From: Candidatus Tayloriibacteriota bacterium
GTDB lineage: Bacteria > Patescibacteriota > Minisyncoccia > Phycocordibacterales > GWA1-40-21
NCBI GenBank assembly: GCA_026395155.1
Contig: JAPLZG010000037.1
Location: 1 to 5,755, forward strand
DNA: 5,755 nucleotides
Reading direction: 5' to 3'
In this document: in pieces, positions 1-5,755 of the stretch
Layout of the letters: each line of letters begins with the position of its first letter
Position numbering within the stretch: position 1 is the first letter of the stretch
Notes under the pieces: generated by a model
Told to the model about the DNA's origin: nothing
Seen by the model: only the letters and a program-made list of their open reading frames with translations
Database searches by the model: none
Made by a program: the position numbers and the translations under genes

Positions 1-15
1 TTTAATTTATATTTT

Positions 16-648
16 ATGTCTTTATCAAAAGAACGCATCGACGAATTTAAGAAGATTTACAAGGAAAAGTTCAACAAGGAGCTAACCGATGCTGAAGCCA
101 GTGAGTCAGCCAACAATCTTGTTGGATTTTTCGAATTACTTTGGAAAAGCTCTCTTCGGGATATGCAAAGAGAAGAGATACTCAAAAAAGAACCGAAGGG
201 TTTTCATATAGCTGATGGGATTTACAATTGTATGGTCTGCCGCCGGACAGTTACCGGCGATGAAAGCTGGTATGATCAATGGGGAGTAAAGTGTCTTTTA
301 TGCCAAAAAGCAGTTGAAGATGGCACGATACCAGGATTTGTCTGCACGGATCATGATAGTCATTATAAGACGTGGGAGTTAAAGGATAAGTTTAAAATTC
401 ACCCCCAGACCGCTAGGAAAATGGTAAGGTTAGGCGAACTTAAAGCTCGAATCGTAACTACAGAAAAAGGAGAGCCGTATGAATACATTTTTTTAAAGAA
501 AGAAAATCCCCAGCTAATATGCCGTTATTCTCCGGAAAGAAAATCATATGATCGACACCGTAAGAAAGAGAGCGAAAGACTTAAATGGGAATGGAAAAAG
601 AAAGAGAGAAAAAAGATTAAAACTTCGAAAAATACTTCTCAGATCTAA
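16..648 (+). CDS. Zinc-ribbon and helix-turn-helix protein, conserved hypothetical
   Basis: This 210-aa protein starts at ATG 16 and ends with TAA. An N-terminal helical segment (residues 1-60, rich in K and E) precedes a probable zinc ribbon with two CxxC knuckles, C72-x2-C75 and C93-x2-C96, separated by 17 residues. Residues 120-147 (WELKDKFKIHPQTARKMVRL and what follows) have the spacing of a small helix-turn-helix of MerR/excisionase type, and residues 173-203 form a strongly basic tail. The combination suggests a nucleic-acid-binding protein, cytoplasmic, with no signal peptide or membrane segment. I do not know a characterised function; proteins of this look are familiar as conserved hypotheticals in AT-rich candidate-phylum genomes. 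Only 15 bases lie upstream, so its promoter and neighbours are out of view. It runs convergently towards the lexA cluster. The gene call is secure; the DNA-binding role is inferred. Confidence 0.85.
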   Translation: MSLSKERIDEFKKIYKEKFNKELTDAEASESANNLVGFFELLWKSSLRDMQREEILKKEPKGFHIADGIYNCMVCRRTVTGDESWYDQWGVKCLLCQKAVEDGTIPGFVCTDHDSHYKTWELKDKFKIHPQTARKMVRLGELKARIVTTEKGEPYEYIFLKKENPQLICRYSPERKSYDRHRKKESERLKWEWKKKERKKIKTSKNTSQI

Positions 649-651
649 TTC

Positions 652-665
652 GAGAACTATTTCTC
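652..665. terminator. Small hairpin in the convergent gap
   Basis: GAGAA, a 4-base loop CTAT, then TTCTC form a perfect 5-bp stem just after the TAA at 646-648. There is no T-run on either side, so it is a weak terminator candidate at best. A second weak hairpin, GAATT/AATTC with a T-rich loop, lies at 750-765. Confidence 0.15.
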
Positions 666-671
666 ATTATC

Positions 672-749
672 CTAGCAGTCCTTAATGGTGAATTTATCAT
701 ATATTTCGTTGTAGTAACTATATTCTTTAAGATATTTATAAGAAGTCAT
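672..749 (-). pseudogene. Short ORF of 25 codons, probable gene remnant
   Basis: On the minus strand, ATG at 749-747 opens a 25-codon frame closed by TAG at 674-672. The peptide (containing KYLKEYSYYNEIYDKF, then TIKDC) has a composition and helical pattern like real protein: tyrosines and alternating acidic and basic residues, unlike a random AT-rich translation. It resembles, from memory, the N-terminus of small hypothetical proteins with a YxxLYDxxTIEEC-like pattern; this could not be checked. If one base is skipped at the TAG, the frame runs on to a TAA at 619-617, antisense to the end of the upstream plus-strand gene. That pattern fits a truncated or frameshifted copy of a small gene. 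No Shine-Dalgarno sequence precedes it. It could also be a genuine tiny gene or chance. Confidence 0.3.
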
Positions 750-772
750 GAATTTTTTTGAATTCTATTATT

Positions 773-803
773 TCAAACAGTAAACATAACCATTTATACT
801 CCT
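773..803 (-). other. Shine-Dalgarno-like AGGAG with a six-codon ORF
   Basis: On the minus strand, AGGAG (803-799) stands 5 bases before ATG (793-791), which opens MVMFTV followed by TGA (775-773). It begins 5 bases after the stop of the large helical protein. It is the only good ribosome-binding site I see in the window, and it serves almost nothing. It may be the start of a decayed downstream gene, possibly connected with the remnant at 672-749, or chance. Confidence 0.2.
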
Positions 804-808
804 TGCTT

Positions 809-3301
809 TTATTTCAACGCATCTTCCAATCGCCAAAATAGTCCATTACCATAAGGTAATAATGCGCTTACTAAATTACGGGTTTCCTGTTTTGTGTCAG
901 GATTATTATATAAAACTTTAAAAACATCTAACATATTGTCATCAATATGAATCCATCCTTGATCCTCGGTCTTTACAGCGAGGTAATTTAATAAATAAAG
1001 TTTTAGGATTTCAATAGTATTTTTTGGAGATACTTTTGCTAGAGCCGGGAGAGCTTGTTGTAATTCATTATCCCATTCAATCTTTCCATCTGTTTTTTTC
1101 AATGTTTCTAAGATATGCTCTGATTGCCATTTTGGCTTAAAATTTTCTCCTTCCGCATCAATCCAATAGCCAAATGTTTCATATATTTCCCGTTCAAGAT
1201 TAGCTCCCAGTATCCAGTTCCAAAGATTTTCTATTTTTTTCACATCAATTCTATTTTTCTTTAGCCAATCTTCTGCTTGGTTTCGAGATATAGCGTAACG
1301 ACCAACAAAAGAAACAAACTCTTTTTGCCTTTTAATACTTTTCTCCTTCCAAAACTGTAGAAAGAGTTCAGATTTGAGAGTAAATTCCGAAAAGTGCATA
1401 AATCCCAATGCTATATGGTTAGCAAGAGCTTCATCAAGATCTTTAAAATATTCACGTGGTGTATAGTCATCTCGATTCATCTTCATAGCTTTTGAGTAAT
1501 ACTCCTCCAGCTCCTGGAAAAGCTCGTAGTATAGATTATTTGTAAGATAACCTTCCCACGCAGCAAGCGAGAGATCTCTCTTTGATGGTTCGAAATTGAA
1601 CAACCTATCAAACAATTTCTTAGTCCATTTTTTATCTCGGAAATAAAATGAAGGTAAATAATGTCCCAAGAGAAACATGATTGCTCGAGTGTTCTCCTGC
1701 GAAAGAATATTCTCATATAATTTTTTCACATCAGGAGAAATTTTTACAGAAGCTTTTTTCGGAAATCGTTTACTATCTCTTTCCATGAAGCGCACGAGCG
1801 CATCAAAAGTCTTACCACGCACTGAATTGATAGCGTGAGTAAAAGGATCGCTACAATCATATTTTATTTTACCATCTTTTCTGTCTGAATAATCTTCGCG
1901 CGGTGTGCAAACTTCGCTTTGTGGGTCGGGGTTTGGATGTTCAGAAAGATACTCAATCACCGCAAATAGCTGGTTTCTATATTTATTAAAATCGATAATA
2001 CTTACTTTATTTTCTCGTAATGCAAGGAGTTCTTTTAGAAGATCGGCAACAGCACTATGTACCGCATCCCATCCAGCTAGCCATATTGATCCCCTCCTCT
2101 CACATTTTCCACTTATAATTGATTTTTCCTGACTAGGGTCTATAAAGATAGAGAAAAGAGTGAATAATCCATCCCAATCAATACTTAAGTCTGTTTTATT
2201 TTCACGAATAATCTCCCGAACGCTATTAAAAAAACTATATGTATAATGTTCGTCTAAGTTCTCCTTATCATAAAAAAGTGGCGCGTTCTTTATGTATTTT
2301 TGCAATCTCTTGGCCATATCTTCTTGGATTGCCTTACTTAAGCCATCAGCATCATAGGATAAAAAATCATCACCAAATTCATCTCTTCTAGTTAGTTTTT
2401 TAGGATCCCACTCTTCACACAATTTTTTCGCGATATCCGTTACGGACATAAGCGCTAATTCTTCAGCGGAAATTATTGATTGACTCTTAACAAAACCTCC
2501 TCGTATAGAACCAATAAGAGGCTCTGGATTATATTCATTTGCTAAAGACCGTCCTAAGTATTCTTTAGCTTTATTTTTGTCTTCTTCCGTAAGCTCTTTA
2601 TAAATGCTGGAAAAAATTTTTAGTACATCAGACTTATAAAGTTCCTTAGCTTTAATACCTATGAGTTTCTTGAAGACAAGTTCAATATATTCTCTCCTTG
2701 TCTTTTTTGATAAATGTAAGAATGTTTTCTGTAAAAGATGATAATATTCAGGTCCCATTGTCAAATCATGGGGATTTTTAACTTCAAAAATGCGAAATAT
2801 AGCATTTTTAATTTCCTTAGAAAAAATATCGGTATTTAGACTAAAGAGAAACAAACGAAAACGCCACATTGCTTGGCTATCAGGTAAAGTAGTAATATAT
2901 GTGTTAAGAATTGTTCGTGTTTTTTCTGGGTTATTACTAAGGATCCTTGATAGCAGATTTTTAGAGATAGCCATTAAATCGCGTACATCATCATTATGTG
3001 AAAGGTGCTTTTTTTGTCGTAATTTCAGTGCGAAAAAATCAGTATCATACAAAGCAAAACCATCTCCAATTTTAAAGGCATCTCTAGAATCACGGTTATC
3101 TTTATTAAGAATAATAATCTTTTCCATCGTTTCAGTAACAAGAGATAAAGCTTCTTCAATATGTTTTTCTTCTATTTTTTCAAGAAAATCGAAAATTCCA
3201 GAATATTCCAGATCACCGAAATAAAAAGGATTGTCTGTCCATATATTTTTATTCTTTTCCTCATTTTTGTTTTCTTGAACCTCAAGAAGCACTTTACACA
3301 A
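809..3301 (-). CDS. Large alpha-helical-repeat protein, C-terminal 830 codons of a frameshifted gene
   Basis: This open frame holds the last 830 codons of a reconstructed protein of about 1,171 aa. The only possible local start is a TTG at 3301-3299, with an in-frame TAA just upstream at 3307-3305, so it is better read as the continuation of the gene starting at 4323. The sequence is almost entirely helical, with no signal peptide, membrane segment or P-loop. Numbered from the TTG, visible landmarks are HAINSVRGKTFDALVRF (489-505), a hydrophobic helix RAIMFLLGHYLPSFYF (539-554), LSLAAWEGYLTNNLYYELF (577-595), FVGRYAIS (665-672), LWNWIL (693-698) and ETFGYWID (708-715). A final helical domain closes near 830. 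From memory, the AAWEGYL and INSVRGK-type motifs and this ending recur in the C-terminal superhelix of large bacterial proteins, many with NTPase or SIR2 heads and many near defence genes. A sensing or scaffold role is inferred; no catalytic residues are visible. Confidence 0.75.
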   Translation of the reverse strand: MCKVLLEVQENKNEEKNKNIWTDNPFYFGDLEYSGIFDFLEKIEEKHIEEALSLVTETMEKIIILNKDNRDSRDAFKIGDGFALYDTDFFALKLRQKKHLSHNDDVRDLMAISKNLLSRILSNNPEKTRTILNTYITTLPDSQAMWRFRLFLFSLNTDIFSKEIKNAIFRIFEVKNPHDLTMGPEYYHLLQKTFLHLSKKTRREYIELVFKKLIGIKAKELYKSDVLKIFSSIYKELTEEDKNKAKEYLGRSLANEYNPEPLIGSIRGGFVKSQSIISAEELALMSVTDIAKKLCEEWDPKKLTRRDEFGDDFLSYDADGLSKAIQEDMAKRLQKYIKNAPLFYDKENLDEHYTYSFFNSVREIIRENKTDLSIDWDGLFTLFSIFIDPSQEKSIISGKCERRGSIWLAGWDAVHSAVADLLKELLALRENKVSIIDFNKYRNQLFAVIEYLSEHPNPDPQSEVCTPREDYSDRKDGKIKYDCSDPFTHAINSVRGKTFDALVRFMERDSKRFPKKASVKISPDVKKLYENILSQENTRAIMFLLGHYLPSFYFRDKKWTKKLFDRLFNFEPSKRDLSLAAWEGYLTNNLYYELFQELEEYYSKAMKMNRDDYTPREYFKDLDEALANHIALGFMHFSEFTLKSELFLQFWKEKSIKRQKEFVSFVGRYAISRNQAEDWLKKNRIDVKKIENLWNWILGANLEREIYETFGYWIDAEGENFKPKWQSEHILETLKKTDGKIEWDNELQQALPALAKVSPKNTIEILKLYLLNYLAVKTEDQGWIHIDDNMLDVFKVLYNNPDTKQETRNLVSALLPYGNGLFWRLEDALK

Positions 3302-3307
3302 AACTTA
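3172..3307 (-). other. Frameshift junction: two overlapping frames of one gene
   Basis: The frame from 4323 stays open to TAG at 3174-3172, and the downstream frame opens after TAA at 3307-3305, giving a 136-base overlap. In the overlap the downstream frame looks protein-like (NIWTDNPFYFGDLEYSGIFD). The upstream frame turns into a basic and then hydrophobic tail (RFKKTKMRKRIKIYG) typical of a shifted reading. The switch therefore lies near the start of the overlap, most likely at the T4 run (minus strand, 3303-3300; reads AAG TTT TGT GTA AAG). Moving from the first frame to the second needs a -1 slip or one inserted base. No canonical X XXY YYZ heptamer is present there; only an isolated A-AAG (3295-3292) could allow a weak slip. 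A one-base deletion or sequencing error is the simplest reading. Confidence 0.7.
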
Positions 3308-4323
3308 GCTTCAGCGAGGGTTTTAAACATTTCTTTAAATTTAAACCCAAAATGACTACCAAAACCTTTCATGAGTGAAATCCATTTTTCTTTATATATT
3401 TTCGGGGCTATTAAAGCTAGTTGTTTTGCTGGTAATTTACTACATATTTGCAAAAATTGGCTAATAACTTCCGGATTAAATGTTTTGGCAGAAATTGGAA
3501 CAGAAATCACAATGTCTGCTACTATAATTGGATTTTTTTCTGCCATACGAACAATGTAGTTAAGTTCAGGAGTACTATGTGAATAACTAGTTGGGTCTTT
3601 CGCTTTTTCTTTTATTATTTCTAGAAAATCATTCTGCCAAAGCCAATTTAACCAAGACTCATCGGCTCGGAAAAAGTAATATCTTCTTGCGTCATAATTC
3701 AGCGAGAATAACAAACGTAAATATGAATAATCCTTGTTATTTTCCTTAATAAAATAATCAATTTTTTCATGTATTTTTAAAGGATCAAGTGAGGACTCTT
3801 TTATTATATTCTCAAAAACTTGTATAAGTAATTGAAAATCTTCTTTTCTTGGGAAATTATCTTTATCGTTAATTACAATACCCAGCTTCTCAAAGATTTT
3901 TACAGTGTCACTCCTGCTGTTTTTCTCAGAAAAATGATGTGCGATTTTAGTAAAAGCCCTGTAAGTATTATTCAGGGCACAAGCAATTTCTTGAGCTCTT
4001 TTCTTTTCGTGCAAAATTTTCATTAACTCACCAATCATTTCAATATTAGTTATTTTTGTTCCACTATTTTTGTTTCTTTGACTAATAAAAAACCCGCACA
4101 AAATTTCTCTGTATGAATGGGCAGACTGTGCCATCCAATCAGGATTCAAATCTTTATTTAAAATCACCGACAAAGCACCCTTGATCAAATCTGATGGTAA
4201 AACTCCTTCAGCACATATTTTTTCTTTCTCGTTTAGACAATCAAGATATTCACAAATCCATTCCTGATGAAGTTCAAGTTTGAGTGGTTTTTCTATGTTA
4301 ATTTTTAATCCTTTATCTTCCAT
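3172..4323 (-). CDS. Large alpha-helical-repeat protein, N-terminal part of the frameshifted gene
   Basis: This frame starts at ATG 4323, 16 bases after the stop of the Myb/SANT-like gene, and holds the first part of the large protein. About 341 of its 383 codons are authentic; the last 42 or so are the wrong frame after the junction. Residues 1-60 are charged and helical, followed by LNPDWMAQSAHSYREIL (58-74), a helix with an HSxREIL-type pattern that I associate loosely with N-terminal helical domains of some defence-related proteins. Residues 180-340 look like helical repeats (LRLLFSLNYDARRYYFF, WLNWLWQNDFLEII, EVISQFLQICSKLPAKQLALI), where successive helix pairs suggest a HEAT- or TPR-like solenoid. 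No Walker A, SIR2, nuclease or TIR motif is recognisable, so the usual enzymatic head of such large proteins is absent or too diverged to see. The start has no Shine-Dalgarno sequence, like its neighbours. The product is probably cytoplasmic. Function is not known. Confidence 0.75.
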   Translation of the reverse strand: MEDKGLKINIEKPLKLELHQEWICEYLDCLNEKEKICAEGVLPSDLIKGALSVILNKDLNPDWMAQSAHSYREILCGFFISQRNKNSGTKITNIEMIGELMKILHEKKRAQEIACALNNTYRAFTKIAHHFSEKNSRSDTVKIFEKLGIVINDKDNFPRKEDFQLLIQVFENIIKESSLDPLKIHEKIDYFIKENNKDYSYLRLLFSLNYDARRYYFFRADESWLNWLWQNDFLEIIKEKAKDPTSYSHSTPELNYIVRMAEKNPIIVADIVISVPISAKTFNPEVISQFLQICSKLPAKQLALIAPKIYKEKWISLMKGFGSHFGFKFKEMFKTLAEAKFCVKCFLRFKKTKMRKRIKIYGQTILFISVIWNILEFSIFLKK

Positions 4324-4339
4324 AATTACAATTTTCGAA

Positions 4340-4546
4340 TTATTTCTTTCTTCTATTATATGGCGATTGATTTGTCGGTTTTAGACTAATTTTTTCTTGG
4401 CTAGCTTTTGTTGCCACAGCACTTGGTGTTCTCCCTATTTTCAAACCAATTACTCCCGTTGGAGTATTCTTTCTCGCAAGCGTTCCTAAGGTTTTTATAT
4501 CCTGAGAACTCCATTCTTTTCCACTGTTTCTGTTGGATTTTGCCAT
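4340..4546 (-). CDS. Small Myb/SANT-like DNA-binding-type protein
   Basis: This 68-aa protein begins at ATG 4546, 4 bases after the stop of the lamin-tail gene, so the two are probably translationally coupled. It belongs to a widely distributed small family that I recognise from its pattern: an opening NRNSGKEW (5-12), helix 1 (DIKTLGTLARKNT), helix 2 (VIGLKIGR), helix 3 (PSAVATKASQEK) and the closing motif SLKPTNQSPYNRRKK (54-68). The three short helices with W12 and the turn G38-R39-T40 resemble a Myb/SANT or homeodomain-like fold in which helix 3 (about 41-51) would read DNA, and the basic tail could contact the backbone. It has the usual length for the family and appears intact. The biological role of the family is unknown to me. 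DNA binding is inferred from the fold; the gene call is secure. Confidence 0.85.
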   Translation of the reverse strand: MAKSNRNSGKEWSSQDIKTLGTLARKNTPTGVIGLKIGRTPSAVATKASQEKISLKPTNQSPYNRRKK

Positions 4547-4550
4547 AATT

Positions 4551-5009
4551 TTATATCAATTTATTACTAATACGATTGAGAATTTTTCCTTCAAGAGGAT
4601 ATGCGTCATAGGACGTTTTGTCTATATATTCTTTTATGTTTGTGTCCCAAAGCATTGGTTTGTCCTCTTTATCATTATTCCATAAATAACCTTTACCTGA
4701 AAAAATATGAAAATCTGCTCCTAGCAAATCTTCTGGACGAATTTCAGAAAGGGAGGTCTTCTGTCCCGTGTGTACTCTAACTACTTTTCCAGCAGGAAGA
4801 GTTCCTTGAAAGCCAGTAACTATTTCCCAATCAGGCTTCGGTAATTTATAAGCCCAATGATAAAGTTTAACGTGAGTTAGATTCATTGGCTGATTACTAA
4901 AATTCTTTATATCGACCCACTCTCCAGCAAGCTGATATTGGGGAGCGAAATTTTTTATGCGATCTTTCCCTGACGGATTTGGCTTTGCTTTGATTATTTG
5001 TAGATTCAC
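4551..5009 (-). CDS. Lamin-tail-domain (LTD) protein
   Basis: This 152-aa protein uses a GTG start at 5009-5007, 22 bases after the lexA stop. Most of it is one lamin-tail-domain-like beta-sandwich: GEWVDIKNFSNQPMNLTHVK (29-48) matches the EWVEI-N-(x)-P-(x)-L core strand pattern. LPAGKVVRVHTG (71-82) matches the LPAGxxxxV strand and loop, and YLWNNDKEDKPMLWDTN (108-124) matches the WNN-D-(x)-LWD strand pair that ends such domains. It has no signal peptide, anchor or fused nuclease domain, unlike many bacterial LTD proteins that are secreted or joined to extracellular enzymes; it should be cytoplasmic. LTDs are thought to mediate protein, membrane or nucleic-acid contacts, and here the partner is unknown. 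Residues 1-20 (LQIIKAKPNPSGKDR) resemble a common lead-in strand of such proteins. Its position between lexA and the Myb/SANT-like gene suggests co-expression with both. Confidence 0.8.
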   Translation of the reverse strand: MNLQIIKAKPNPSGKDRIKNFAPQYQLAGEWVDIKNFSNQPMNLTHVKLYHWAYKLPKPDWEIVTGFQGTLPAGKVVRVHTGQKTSLSEIRPEDLLGADFHIFSGKGYLWNNDKEDKPMLWDTNIKEYIDKTSYDAYPLEGKILNRISNKLI

Positions 5010-5031
5010 AGGTTTAGTTTAAAAAATTAAG

Positions 5032-5703
5032 TTAATTCTCTTCAAGTGGAACGTAAGTTATCCGATCTTCTTTTGAAGACATTCTAATAATGTCTATTGC
5101 CTTGCCAATTATTTTCGAATTATCCTTCATTATTATTGGTATATATCCACCAAATTTAGATTCTGGATTGAGAATTACGGCATTGGGAGTAAATTGGATA
5201 CGCTTGACAACTGCCTTTCCTTCGACATTGGCAACGACCAAATCCCCAGATCCTATATTCTCGGTAATCTCGGTTAGAACATAATCACCATTCTCTATAC
5301 CAGCATCTACCATACTGGATCCTACAGCCCTAAAAGCCACAACTTCTTCCCTTGATTTTTCTAAAAAGGACTTATCTACAGAAATATATTCGTCATGGCA
5401 ACGATCTGCAAAAACTTCGAGATTGTCACAACCCGCTGAGGATATCACGGGTATAGTTGCTATTGATAAAATATTGTTATCATCTATATTGGTAAGGAAA
5501 ATACCTCTTTGTTGGTTGGGTTTCCGTGAAATAAAACCATGCCTTTCAAGTGCCTTCAAAAATTGATTTACAGAATTAATAGAAGTAAAATTAAGAGCGT
5601 CCTTTAATTCTTGAAGCGTAGGAGAGTATCCGAGGCTAGATATGTATTTTTCTAGATGATTGTAGAAATGCTGTTGCTTTTTTGTAAGTCTTCTTGGTTT
5701 CAT
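5032..5703 (-). CDS. lexA: LexA-family repressor and self-cleaving S24 peptidase
   Basis: This 223-aa protein has the normal two-domain LexA plan. Residues 6-70 are a winged helix-turn-helix: LTKKQQHFYNHLEKYI, then SPTLQELKDAL and a recognition helix near NSVNQFLKALERHGFI. Residues about 80-215 are the S24 peptidase domain. The cleavage bond is A90-G91 in ISSAGCDNLEVF, the nucleophile is S130 in VGSSMVDAG, and the general base is K167 in AVVKRI. The 37-residue Ser-Lys spacing equals that of Escherichia coli LexA (S119/K156). All residues for RecA-stimulated autocleavage are therefore present. The known role of the family is to repress DNA-damage (SOS) genes until RecA filaments trigger cleavage. 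It starts at ATG 5703 and heads the minus-strand cluster, so autoregulation would extend to the three genes behind it; that is inference. A prophage-type LexA-like repressor is the main alternative, given the accessory-looking neighbours. Confidence 0.9.
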   Translation of the reverse strand: MKPRRLTKKQQHFYNHLEKYISSLGYSPTLQELKDALNFTSINSVNQFLKALERHGFISRKPNQQRGIFLTNIDDNNILSIATIPVISSAGCDNLEVFADRCHDEYISVDKSFLEKSREEVVAFRAVGSSMVDAGIENGDYVLTEITENIGSGDLVVANVEGKAVVKRIQFTPNAVILNPESKFGGYIPIIMKDNSKIIGKAIDIIRMSSKEDRITYVPLEEN

Positions 5704-5755
5704 ATGCTAAGTTTTATGATATATATGTATATTAAAAAGAAATAAAAAGAGTCTG
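5704..5755 (-). promoter_or_regulatory. Probable lexA promoter and operator region
   Basis: The 52 bases upstream of the lexA ATG are extremely AT-rich. On the minus strand they hold TATCAT (5721-5716), a 5/6 match to a -10 box, inside an alternating A/T tract that includes the palindrome ATATATAT (5719-5726). No convincing -35 box and no known SOS operator is visible: neither CTGT-N8-ACAG (Escherichia coli type) nor GAAC-N4-GTTC (Bacillus type). No Shine-Dalgarno sequence precedes the ATG. The true operator may be lineage-specific or lie beyond the window edge. Confidence 0.3.

Noticed and set aside
750..765. GAATT/AATTC inverted repeat as terminator of the lexA cluster
   Set aside because: Only a 5-bp AT-rich stem with no T-tract after it on the minus strand; too weak to call separately.
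1483..1716. Second minus-strand frame within the large gene
   Set aside because: Shifted shadow of the main frame, which is continuous and carries the conserved AAWEGYL motif across this stretch.
1905..2132. Plus-strand open frame inside the large gene
   Set aside because: Antisense to the strongly protein-like minus-strand frame, with low-complexity Ser/Leu/Arg composition; the same applies to plus-strand frames at 2790-3224, 3161-3355, 3371-3559, 3832-4026 and 5090-5284.
2488..2520. Glycine-rich GSIRGGFVKSQS in the large protein as a possible P-loop
   Set aside because: It lacks the GxxxxGK[S/T] spacing and the surrounding beta-strand and Walker B context.
3172..3240. Hydrophobic stretch (IYGQTILFISVIWNILEF) at the end of the 383-codon frame, resembling a membrane helix
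   Set aside because: It is read in the wrong frame after the junction; the overlapping downstream frame is the protein-like one here.
1..5755. CRISPR arrays, tRNA or rRNA genes, insertion sequences, attachment-site repeats
   Set aside because: No regularly spaced repeats, cloverleaf-like GC-rich segments, transposase motifs or long direct repeats were seen by eye.

Overview
The window is AT-rich, compact bacterial DNA with short intergenic gaps. None of the five credible gene starts has a Shine-Dalgarno-like sequence; each is preceded by A/T-rich DNA. The gene content (a conserved 68-aa Myb/SANT-like protein, a cytoplasmic lamin-tail-domain protein, a zinc-ribbon/helix-turn-helix protein and a LexA of ordinary architecture) together with the base composition suggests a candidate-phylum bacterium of the Patescibacteria/CPR type or a similar AT-rich lineage, probably from a metagenome assembly. 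This placement is inference; there is no rRNA or ribosomal-protein gene to anchor it.

Layout. Bases 16-648 (+) encode a 210-aa zinc-ribbon plus helix-turn-helix protein. It converges on everything else. Bases 649-808 form a short convergent gap that holds what looks like the remnant of a small minus-strand gene. From 5703 down to 809 (-) there is one tight, co-directional cluster: lexA (5703-5032), a lamin-tail-domain protein (5009-4551), a 68-aa Myb/SANT-like protein (4546-4340), and a very large alpha-helical protein of about 1,171 aa (4323-809). Gaps in the cluster are 22, 4 and 16 nt, as expected for an operon read from the lexA end.

The large gene is split as it stands. Its first 341 codons and last 830 codons lie in different frames and meet at about 3300-3304, where one missing base (or a -1 slip) would restore one continuous protein. 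Its C-terminal half carries motifs that, from memory, recur in the helical-repeat half of large bacterial proteins often found in defence loci (AAWEGYL, an INSVRGK-type motif, FGYW and a final helical domain). It has no P-loop or other visible enzymatic motif.

Taken together, the cluster reads as a LexA-headed, possibly DNA-damage-controlled unit whose main product is a giant helical-repeat protein of possible defence or sensing role. The small DNA-binding-like and lamin-tail proteins are unexplained passengers or partners. The lexA identification is strong; the defence interpretation is a hypothesis.
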